Assembly (NCBI GenBank): GCA_965204565.1
Contig: CBDBEU010000005.1
Span: forward strand, 1,984,001 to 2,048,000
DNA length: 64,000 nucleotides
Direction: 5' to 3'
Source: CBDBEU01 sp965204565
Lineage (GTDB): Bacteria; Pseudomonadota; Alphaproteobacteria; Rhizobiales; TMED25
Part shown: in pieces, positions 37,466 through 45,277 of the stretch
How the letters are laid out: every line of letters starts with the position of its first letter
Numbering within the stretch: position 1 is the first letter of the stretch
Translations under genes and position numbers: made by a program
Notes under the pieces: generated by a model
What the model saw: the letters and a program-made list of their open reading frames with translations, nothing else
What the model was told of the DNA's origin: nothing
Database searches by the model: none

Positions 37466-38484
37466 CCATGGTCGGCGGTGATTACCGCAAGACCGTCCGG
37501 GCGCAGCAAGGCCTTGATCTGAGATGCGCGCGCATCGAACGCTTCGAGCGCTGCCGCATAGCCGGCAACATCGCGGCGGTGGCCGAAGGTGCTGTCGAAA
37601 TCGACGAAATTTGTGAACAACAGACTTTGATCGAGCGCATCGACGATTGCTTCGAGCGTTGCATCGAACAGCGCCATGTTGCCATCTGCCTTGATTGTCC
37701 TGGTGATGCCGCGATGGGCGAAAATATCGGCAATCTTGCCGATGGCGATGACTCTGCCGCCCGCTTGGGCGAGGCGATCAAGCAGGGTTTCTCTCGGTGG
37801 CGGTACAGAAAAGTCGCGCCGGTTGGCGGTGCGTGAAAAATCGGCCGCAGCGGTGCCGGGCGATGACGCGGCCAATATTCAGCGGTGCGACCAGCTCAAA
37901 GGCGATCGCGTAAAGCCGTTCAAGGCCGAAGGTTTTTTCATGAGCTGCGATCTGGAACACGCTGTCGGCGGAGGTGTAGCAGATCGGCTTGCCGGTCCTC
38001 ATATGTTCGGCGCCAAGCCGGGCAATGATCTTGGTTCCCGAGGCATGCTCGTTGCCGGGAATGCCCGTGAGTTCGCCCTGCGCAATCAGGTCCTGAACAA
38101 GGCTTTCGGGAAAACAGGGCATTGTCATGGGAAAATAGCCCCAATCGAAATCGACCGGGGCACCGGCAATCTCCCAATGACCGCTGGGTGTGTCCTTTCC
38201 CAGGCTTTGCTCGACGGCAAAGCCCCACTGACCTGCTGGCGCCGGGCTGGCAAGCCCTTGGGGAACATCGCGCTGCTTTGTTCAGCTGCCGCGGTAAGGC
38301 CCAGACGCGCCAGATTTGGAAGGACGAGGGGGCCGTCACGCGAGCCTTCGGCATCGGCCTTGCCGGCAGCGCAGCTTGCCGCGATATGGACCAGAGTGTT
38401 TGCGCCTTGATCGCCAAAGCGGGCGGCATCCGGCGCACCGCCAATGCCAAAGGAGTCGAATATCAGCAATATTGCGCGGGTCAT
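37466..38484 (-). pseudogene. deoB: Phosphopentomutase, broken by two frameshifts and a C-terminal deletion
   Basis: Starts MTRAILLIFDSFGIGGAPDA (38484). The product follows DeoB through SLGKDTPSGHWEIAG, PVDFDWGYFP, GTKIIARLG, FTNFVDFDSTFGHRRD and VITADHGRDP, with frame changes near 38235 and 37860. At ADHGRDP it jumps to adenosine deaminase sequence, so DeoB's last 40 or so residues (including the DHTREHVP metal site) are lost. DeoB interconverts ribose-1-phosphate and ribose-5-phosphate. In many rhizobia deoB and add are neighbours, so one deletion explains the fusion. Confidence 0.82.
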
Positions 38485-38903
38485 GGGCGGGCCCTACCGA
38501 TGCGGGCAAGCACCGGATCATGTGTGGCCGGCTTGGCCTATGCAAGCCGCTACGCGTCCGTCATGCCGGGCGGCGTCGGTGACGATCCATGTCCGGACGA
38601 AGCCGTGGCGCCGGTCGGCATCGATATTGGATTTGCAGCCGAACACCGGCGTGGCGATTGCGCCCATCGCCGTGCCGTCCGGGCGTGTCTTCCTGCGCCC
38701 TTGCTTGAGCGTCCAACGCGCGTCGCGATCCTTTTGCGCCGGTTTCCGGGGCCGGTTTCCGGGGATTGGCCTGCCAATCAGGCGGGATGCCCCCCGTTTC
38801 CATACCTCTATGCCCTTGACGATCTCCTTCCCGGCATCGGTCATGCGCCGGCGCGGGGCCGCCACGATGGCGGCATCGACGATCTGCCCGCCCATGGCGG
38901 GAT

Positions 38904-38938
38904 ATCCGGGCGAGATATCCGGGCGAGATATCCGGCGT
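38904..38938. repeat. 15-bp tandem repeat inside IS copy A
   Basis: GATATCCGGGCGA is repeated about every 14-15 bases, with three GATATCCGG units here. Copy B at 44828-44855 has only two. The length difference changes the transposase frame around this point. Confidence 0.7.
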
Positions 38939-39179
38939 CCTCAAGATGCGCGTCGAACCGGGCGAAGAGTTTCTCCACCGCGCCGGTCCGCGCCAGGGCT
39001 TCCCGGAACCGCCGGATGGTCGTCTCGTCCGGCGCCCGCTCGCCGTCATCGAGGCTGAGGAAACGGCCAAGGGTGCGCCGGTCCATGATTTGCAACGCCA
39101 CCTGCGCATCCGACAGACCGTAGAGCGCCTGGATCACCGGCACCTTGAACATGAGGACCGGGTCCATCGGCGGGCGCCC

Positions 39180-39334
39180 GCCCTGCCTGCCCCGCCCTGC
39201 CTGCCCCCGCCCTGTCTGCCCCCGCCCTGTCTGCCCCCGCCCTGTCTGCCCCCGCCAGGGCTTCCCGGAACCGCCGGATGGTCGTCTCGTCCGGCGCCCG
39301 CCTTGTCTGCCCCCGCCTTGTCTGCCATCGGAAC
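39180..39334. repeat. GC-rich 15-bp minisatellite with an inserted duplicate, inside IS copy A
   Basis: Units close to CCCTGTCTGCCCCCG occur five times from 39180 to 39255, then a segment of about 47 bases that repeats 38993-39040 of the same element (CCAGGGCTTCCCGGAACCGC...), then two more units to 39334. Copy B and the flhB remnant lack it. It is inserted near codon 45-50 of the transposase. Confidence 0.8.
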
Positions 39335-39583
39335 GATCGAGCGTCGCATCCAACTCCGGCCGGAAGAGCTCGAAGTCGATACCCCCTGCAAGCCGCTCCA
39401 GCGGATCTCCCGCCTTCGATAACGCCGCGTACCGCTCATCCGGATCGAACAACCCGCGCTGTGCAGCCATCGTACCCTCCGTCGCCGATATCCCAACGGA
39501 ATCACACCAAGACGCTCAAAGCCATGGGGTTTTCAGGGCGTCCTATTGCTTACGTCGCCGAATTATGGTATTAAATATATGTC

Positions 39584-39625
39584 TTGGGGCGAATATTATG
39601 GGGCGAATATTATGGGGCGAACTAT
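39584..39625 (+). repeat. Three 14-bp repeats covering the Slam-like start codon
   Basis: The units are TTGGGGCGAATATT (39584), ATGGGGCGAATATT (39598) and ATGGGGCGAACTAT (39612). The second and third begin with ATG and each of these is preceded by a GGGGCG tract. Because 14 is not a multiple of 3, ATG 39598 is out of frame with ATG 39612, while ATG 39579 just upstream is in frame. Confidence 0.8.
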
Positions 39626-40997
39626 ATTGTTTGGAGTTTGTCTCTATTGCTTTTGTTGCGAATTTTCATTCGCGCAATCTATTGATGGGCCTGGCAAAAT
39701 AAAGTCCGTTGCTGTTCCAACGCTGCAAAATCAACTCATCGACGATGCGTTGTCACAAAGGAATCTGCTGTTTCAACGCATGTTGGAAAGGCCGGACGAT
39801 CTTGACGTCGCATTTGCTTATGCAGCCTTGTCCATCCAGTTGGGAGATGTTGAAGCGGCCATAAGTACGCTCGAGCGGATGTTGATTTACGCTCCTGGGT
39901 TGCCGCGGCTGCAGCTGGAATTAGGACTTCTGTATTATAGGGTCGGGGCATTTCATAATGCCCGCAGCTATCTTGAGCAGGCAATTGCCGGTCCGGATGT
40001 GCCGGAAGACGTTATTGCCAAGGTCGAGTCCCTGCTGAAACTCATCACTCAACTGGAGAAAAGGCAAACGGCGTCCGGTCAATTCAGGGCGGGATTCCGT
40101 TACCAAACCAACGCAAATCTGGCCCCCGATGTGTTGTCCATTGATCTGAACGGCGTGCCTTTCGTCCTGAGTGCGAATTCTCGGGAAGATGATGACGTAA
40201 ATGCCTACGTGGCCGGAACCGCGCATTTTTCCAAGAAATTGGAGACGCAGGGAGATAGATTTGATGTCGATATTCTAGGCTATGCCGCCAAACAGGTTGA
40301 TCGTGACGAGTTCGATATTGCCCAGATTGAGATTGCCGCGGGACCTGTTTTGGACATGGGGCGGTTCGACGTTGATAATGCTGCCCTGGGCATATACGGC
40401 ATCGCGTCTGGCGTGTTCGTAGCCGGCGAGTTTTACGGAAACGCCATTGGGACCGGGGCTTCGCTTGCTGCCAGGGTCCGCCCATCGAGCGACGTCTTGA
40501 TCAAGTCCGAATGGCGTCGTCGGACCTACACAACAGACAGCGATAGCGCGCCGCTCGCTGATCGCCGCGATGGGGATGAATATCGCGTGGCGATTGCCTG
40601 GACAGAGAATCTGGGTGCGTCTCACCTGTTTGGTGGCGGTGTTCAGGTAAAGAAAACAACAACAGACTTTGACTATTTGTCCTATCAGGAAGTCAACGCC
40701 TGGTTGGGGCCAACAATCCTTTTTGAATCGCCCCTGGCAGACCTGAAGGGGGTTTGGACGGCCAACATGACGCTGGGGAGCACCTTGCGCGAATATGACG
40801 GGCCGGACGCTGTCGTCGATGCGACGACGGAACAATCCGACCAGGAATATTATGTGCGCGGTGCACTAGATGTCCCAATCGACCTGAAGGACTGGTCATT
40901 CCTGACAGAGGCTGAATATCGAATGGTGGATTCAAACTATGACATGAAGGAACACGACAATTTGTCCATGTCCGTTTCGATTGTTAAAAAATGGTAG
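39612..40997 (+). CDS. Slam-like outer-membrane protein: TPR plus beta-barrel
   Basis: A 461-residue protein. Signal peptide (residues 1-22, ending FSFAQS); TPR-like helices at about 50-135 (AYAALSIQLGDVEAAISTLE, LELGLLYYRVGAFHNARSYL); then about 300 residues of alternating beta strands from QFRAGFRYQTNANL to the C-terminal aromatic VSIVKKW, typical of outer-membrane barrels. This layout is that of surface lipoprotein assembly modifiers (Slam, DUF560), which move proteins to the cell surface. The partner gene starts 6 bp downstream. Start 39612 is chosen for the signal peptide; ATG 39579 is in frame. Base composition is visibly lower in GC than the chromosome around it. Confidence 0.75.
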   Translation: MGRTILFGVCLYCFCCEFSFAQSIDGPGKIKSVAVPTLQNQLIDDALSQRNLLFQRMLERPDDLDVAFAYAALSIQLGDVEAAISTLERMLIYAPGLPRLQLELGLLYYRVGAFHNARSYLEQAIAGPDVPEDVIAKVESLLKLITQLEKRQTASGQFRAGFRYQTNANLAPDVLSIDLNGVPFVLSANSREDDDVNAYVAGTAHFSKKLETQGDRFDVDILGYAAKQVDRDEFDIAQIEIAAGPVLDMGRFDVDNAALGIYGIASGVFVAGEFYGNAIGTGASLAARVRPSSDVLIKSEWRRRTYTTDSDSAPLADRRDGDEYRVAIAWTENLGASHLFGGGVQVKKTTTDFDYLSYQEVNAWLGPTILFESPLADLKGVWTANMTLGSTLREYDGPDAVVDATTEQSDQEYYVRGALDVPIDLKDWSFLTEAEYRMVDSNYDMKEHDNLSMSVSIVKKW

Positions 40998-41003
40998 AGC
41001 AAG

Positions 41004-43913
41004 ATGACTGAAACAACAAAAAGGAATCTCGTCGCACCGATCCACAATGGCCTGCTGGGCATTGGATTAGGACTGGCACTTTTGTCCACGGTCAGCGTGC
41101 CAGCGTCAAATGCAAAAGTCGGAATAACCGCCGCGGTCAACCAATCGGCGCTCGGCACCGCGCCTGGTGCCGCCCCGAGGGTGAAATCCATCGGTGAAGA
41201 TGTCGTTTTCAACGAGCAGATTGAAACCAATGAAAATGGTCTGGTGCAAATTCTCCTCGTTGACGGGACGACCTTCACGGTGGGTCCAGACTCTTTACTC
41301 ACTATCGACAAATTCGTTTACGACTCCGACAACGGTGAAGCGAAAGCCATAGCAAGTGTGGCCAGAGGTGCTTTTCGGTTGATTGGAGGCCTGGCAACCA
41401 AGCGGAGAGGTTCATTCAAAATCAACACACCTTTGGGCAGGATGGGCATACGCGGTGCGATGGTGGAACTGGTCGTCGACAAAAGCGGAGCTCAAACCCT
41501 CATTCGCCTGGTCTTTGGCGATGAAGTGACATTTACCGGCAATTCCGGCCAAACTTCACGGCTGTTTGAACCCGGCTACGTGCTTGAAGTCCGTCAGGAA
41601 GCTGGCGCGGTCTCCCAGAGAATCCGCCGCGGCACACTTGCCGATGCACAATTGTTCCAGTCGGAACTGTCGGGACGAAGCGGTACAAGTGGTGGTTCGT
41701 CCAATACGCCGTCCGACTCGGTCGTGGCGGTCAGTCCGGTGACCTCTGAAAATTCTGCCGCGCCGACGCAAGTGACCACGCCCACGCCGCGTCCTAAACC
41801 GGTCAAGGCTTCCGACATCGACACCGTTCAAGTTGAGACGGATGATGTTGATGTTGTAACAGAAGATGCCATTCGTTCTGAAACGATCGACCAAGTTGAG
41901 ACGGATGATGTTGATGTTGTAACAGAAGATGACATTAGTTCTGAAACGATCGACCAGCCCACACAACCTGACCCCGTCTTGCCGACCCGACAGGCGCGCA
42001 TCCTGGGAACCGGGGAAACCGATATTTACAGCCGTCGGGATCGGGAATCGATTCCCGATGCGGGCTCGCGAGGGCTGGTGGGGTCTTCAACCGGACTGGA
42101 CCGGACCGTCGCGTTGACCCGGGATCAGGGCCGGTTCACCTATGCGGGAATGGGCCTGACACTGGACTTTCCTGATTTCAGTGGCACACAGGGCGACAGC
42201 GGCCTGACGGCGTTCGCCGTGACCGATGGCGTCTATTCGCCCGGTGTGTCATTGACAGGCACTGCTTATGCCGGTGCTGACGATTTCGTCTTCTACCAAT
42301 TGCGGCGCAATGATGATGTGACACAGCCATTCTACGCCTTCTTCGGAACCGGAACTGATTTGGATGCTCTGAGGCTTGCTGATGGGGGGACAAGCATCAG
42401 GGAATACACACTGACAAGCGATCCGATCCTTCAGCTTCCGGTTCCCTATTTCAACAATATTCTCTATGGAGATCTTGGCACTTACAGTTCAACCAATCTT
42501 TTTGTGGCTGAATCGGAAGATCATGAGCAGTGGTATGATGATGCGGAGGTTTTCCAGTCCTGGATCGATATTACAGGAAGTGGAACGGCGCAAAAAAGTG
42601 CGGTTGGTTTGTTCTCCTCCAGTACGAGAAATGACGGAACAGGCATGGTCGGGGGCGTGCGAAGGGGCAGTTTTCGCACAGGCGCGGCTTTGCCGCCCAT
42701 ATTCATGGGCGGTTCATTAGGTACCATGGCAGGTCCGGATGGTCGTTATCTGTTCGGGCCGAACGCCGAGCACTTCGTCCTTGGGAACCCTCGGCATCCT
42801 GATGACGACAGAGGTCGCAGCCATAACGACGGGTCACCGGGCCGGCATCCAGGCCTGCGCCAGGGGGGAACGGGATATGTGTCGGATGGTCGTTTCACTA
42901 CCGTTCATGTGGCAGATCTCGCCTCTGAAACCGGGAAGGCGACACTTGGCCGGACCGCGCGCACCCACAGGGGGTATATGGCAGGCGTCGCAGAAGCCCT
43001 CAGCCAGGGGACAGACAAGTATGCCGTTTTGTCCGGAACCGCGGGGTCGGGTTCAATTCTTGCCAGTTCCACCAATTTTGTTGTTGGAATCGACGCTTCA
43101 ACCAGCAGGGTGGGAGCGCAGGCTGATGTGAACGATGTTTTTGACGAGGACGCCCATGTGGCAGGCCTTGATCTGACTTTCGGCCAAGGCCCAACCAACA
43201 CCGGCTCTGGGGCAAGAAGCGCTTTTATCGATGACGACAGATTTGGTGCACGTGACAGCAGAAACCATGCGTTGACGCGGCTAAGAGGTGATTCGGGACA
43301 GGATGTTCAGCAGGAACCTGACAATAGTCCCCATTCCTATCTCGTCTCCGGACGCGCTGCTCCCATCGCAGGTTACCGGCATTGTACGACATGCGACTTC
43401 ATGGACTGGGGTTGGTGGGGCACTGAAACCAATGTCGTAAGCGATGGGACACTTGGGCCGCCATCGGGGGAAACGCGAGAAGATGGTGTCCACCTTGGAA
43501 CCTGGGTGGCGGGAGACATTACAAACCGGGCTGACCTTCCAGCTTTTGGCAGCGCCACCTATGCGGGGACGGCCATGGCGACTGTTGTCGACGTGTCGAA
43601 CACGGCCAACAGTCAAACCTATATCAGCCGTGGCGGCTTTGGCATGGATTTCAATTTTGCCAGCCGAACCGGCACGGCCTCGATCACGGGGCTGGCCGGA
43701 ATGAGCGCAACCGGTGCGGTGGCCGAGAACATCATATCTGGAACAGACGCGACGTTCTCGGGTAATATATCGGGAACCTCTGTTGTTGGCGCCTTGAGTG
43801 GCAATTTTGCCAATGACGGTGCGGCTATCGCCGAGGGCGTCCTGGGGCAGTTTGTTCTGGAGGATACGGCTAATGATCTTGGCGCCGTGGGAACGTTTAT
43901 GGGGCGTCGGTGA
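41004..43913 (+). CDS. Exported FecR-domain protein with TbpB-like C-terminal barrel (putative Slam substrate)
   Basis: A 969-residue protein. Signal peptide (about 1-37, ending SNA, without a lipobox Cys); FecR domain (about 60-210: IGEDVVFNEQIETNENGLVQ, TFTVGPDSLLTIDKF, GIRGAMVELV); an acidic/Pro linker with a duplicated 21-residue repeat (about 275-317); a large beta-rich region; a CxxC at 794/797 (HCTTCDFMDWGWWG); and a closing domain GYGMD-like FGMDFNFASRTGTASITG...GNFANDG...EGVLGQFVLED...GTFMGRR, like the eight-strand barrels of TbpB and other Slam clients. Placement directly after a Slam-like gene suggests it is that protein's cargo. Its ligand is unknown. Confidence 0.72.
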   Translation: MTETTKRNLVAPIHNGLLGIGLGLALLSTVSVPASNAKVGITAAVNQSALGTAPGAAPRVKSIGEDVVFNEQIETNENGLVQILLVDGTTFTVGPDSLLTIDKFVYDSDNGEAKAIASVARGAFRLIGGLATKRRGSFKINTPLGRMGIRGAMVELVVDKSGAQTLIRLVFGDEVTFTGNSGQTSRLFEPGYVLEVRQEAGAVSQRIRRGTLADAQLFQSELSGRSGTSGGSSNTPSDSVVAVSPVTSENSAAPTQVTTPTPRPKPVKASDIDTVQVETDDVDVVTEDAIRSETIDQVETDDVDVVTEDDISSETIDQPTQPDPVLPTRQARILGTGETDIYSRRDRESIPDAGSRGLVGSSTGLDRTVALTRDQGRFTYAGMGLTLDFPDFSGTQGDSGLTAFAVTDGVYSPGVSLTGTAYAGADDFVFYQLRRNDDVTQPFYAFFGTGTDLDALRLADGGTSIREYTLTSDPILQLPVPYFNNILYGDLGTYSSTNLFVAESEDHEQWYDDAEVFQSWIDITGSGTAQKSAVGLFSSSTRNDGTGMVGGVRRGSFRTGAALPPIFMGGSLGTMAGPDGRYLFGPNAEHFVLGNPRHPDDDRGRSHNDGSPGRHPGLRQGGTGYVSDGRFTTVHVADLASETGKATLGRTARTHRGYMAGVAEALSQGTDKYAVLSGTAGSGSILASSTNFVVGIDASTSRVGAQADVNDVFDEDAHVAGLDLTFGQGPTNTGSGARSAFIDDDRFGARDSRNHALTRLRGDSGQDVQQEPDNSPHSYLVSGRAAPIAGYRHCTTCDFMDWGWWGTETNVVSDGTLGPPSGETREDGVHLGTWVAGDITNRADLPAFGSATYAGTAMATVVDVSNTANSQTYISRGGFGMDFNFASRTGTASITGLAGMSATGAVAENIISGTDATFSGNISGTSVVGALSGNFANDGAAIAEGVLGQFVLEDTANDLGAVGTFMGRR
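41829..41954 (+). repeat. 63-bp direct repeat encoding a 21-residue acidic repeat
   Basis: Two tandem units starting at 41829 and 41892 encode VETDDVDVVTEDAIRSETIDQ-like peptides (shown here without the full run of bases). They differ at only a few bases. The unit is a multiple of three, so copy-number change would lengthen or shorten the linker without breaking the frame. Confidence 0.85.
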
Positions 43914-43981
43914 TCGGCAACGGCTCCGGGACTGATCTTCAATTCATGAGAAGATCAAGAGATTCCCGCGCGTCCACCTGA

Positions 43982-45060
43982 GGCCAACCCTGAAGACCCC
44001 TGTCTGCTGCCTGGAATCGGGTCTGGAATCGGGTGACGAGAGCGCCTTTACGGCCGCGATGCGTGTCGGCCCCTTGCCTGGGTTGCGGTTCGGGATTCGG
44101 TTTCGCCGGGGCCGGGCCATGCCACGGCGCCTTTGCGCTCCCGGAACAGGAGCCGTTTCATGTTGAATGCGATGTTGGCCATGCCGATCCTGGCCCTCGC
44201 CCGGTCGATGCCGATAGTGCGGAGGAAGAGCCCCGTTCGTGCCTTCATCCCGGCGAAGGGATGTTCGATCGCGGATCGGACCTTCGACCCTGCGGCATCG
44301 GCCCTGTCGTGATGCACGGGCATCGGCTTGCCGGGCGGGCGGCGGAAACGGACCTTCGGGGTCAGCCCGGCCCGGGCGATTTTCTTCTCGTTGTTCTGCG
44401 ACCGATACGCTGTGTCCGCCCAGACAGTCGAGCCGGTGTGCAGTCGAGCCGGTGTTCGCCTGATCCACAAGCCCGCCCGCTACGCGTCCGTCATGCCGGG
44501 CGGCGTCGGTGACGATCCATGTCCGCACGAAGCCGTGGCGCCGGTCGGCATCGATATGGGATTTGCAGCCGAACACCGTCGTGGCGATTGCGCCCATCGC
44601 CGTGCCGTCCGGGCGTGTCTTCCTGCGCCCTTGCTTGAGCATCCAACGCGCGTCGCGATCCTTTTGCGCCGGTTTCCGGGGCCGGTTTCCGGGGATTGGC
44701 CTGCCAATCAGGCGGGATGCCCCCCCGTTTCCATACCTCTATGCCCTTGACGATCTCCTTCCCGGCATCGGTCATGCGCCGGCGCGGGGCCGCCACGATG
44801 GCGGCATCGACGATCTGCCCGCCCATGGCGGGATATCCGGGCGAGATATCCGGCGTCCTCAAGATGCGCGTCGAACCGGGCGAAGAGTTTCTTCACCGCA
44901 CCGGTCCGCACCAGGGCTTCCCGGAACCGCCGGATGGTCGTCTCGTCCGGCGCCCGCTCGCCGTCATCGAGGCCGAGGAAACGGCCAAGGCTGCGCCGGT
45001 CCATGATTTGCAACGCCGGCTGCGCATCCGACAGACCGTAGAGCGCCTGGATACCGTCAG
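43982..45060 (-). mobile_element. IS5-family element copy B, 5' end missing
   Basis: The transposase body is on the minus strand: IQALYGLSDAQPALQIMDRR near 45000, QIVDAAIVAAPRRRMTDAGK, FGCKSHIDADRRHGFVRTW, and in another frame TGSTVWADTAYRSQNNEKKI, KVRSAIEHPFAGMKARTGLF and ANIAFNMKRLLF. The 3' end GGCCAACCCTGAAGACCCC at 43982-44000 resembles the 5' terminal sequence as an inverted repeat. A duplicated CAGTCGAGCCGGTG near 44440 shifts the frame. Copy B lacks the first about 55 codons, and copy A lacks the last part, so neither is complete. Confidence 0.85.
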
Positions 45061-45114
45061 GCATGATGAACTTCTCGACCCGATGCTGGTGCCCGAGCGC
45101 CTGCTCTACCGGCC

Positions 45115-45208
45115 GGACGCCCTGACCCCCCTGGCTTTGAGTGTGTTGGCGTGATTCCGTGGGGATATCGGCGACGGAGGGCAGGATGGCTGCACAGCGC
45201 GGGTTGTT
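45115..45208 (+). mobile_element. Solo 5' end of the same IS5 element, opposite orientation
   Basis: GGACGCCCTGACCCCCCTGG at 45115 through the leader to ATGGCTGCACAGCGCGGGTT (45186) matches the left end of copies at flhB and 39543, but on the plus strand. After eight codons the match ends. It points away from copy B and toward tctA. Confidence 0.85.
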
Positions 45209-45277
45209 GCTGGTGGCCGAGCCTTCATTATTCATGCGGATCGGTCAATAGGGTGCTGCTGGGCACTGCGTGCCGCC

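Larger units (their letters stand above)
38525..39543 (-). mobile_element. IS5-family element copy A, 3' end missing
   Basis: The 5' end is complete: GGACGCCCTGAAAACCCC (reverse of 39526-39543), leader, and start MAAQRGLFDPDERYAALSKA at 39470. The body shows GGRPPMDPVLMFKVPVIQAL, LSLDDGERAPDETTIRRFRE and, in another frame, QIVDAAIVAAPRRRMTDAGK and FGCKSNIDADRRHGFVRTW. It stops matching copy B at about 38525, short of the final 150 residues. Repeats inside it disturb the frame. It abuts the deoB remnant on one side and the Slam-like locus on the other. Confidence 0.85.

Noticed and set aside
39180..39334. Regular 15-bp repeats as a CRISPR array
   Set aside because: Units are contiguous with no unique spacers, lie inside a transposase gene, and no cas genes are present.
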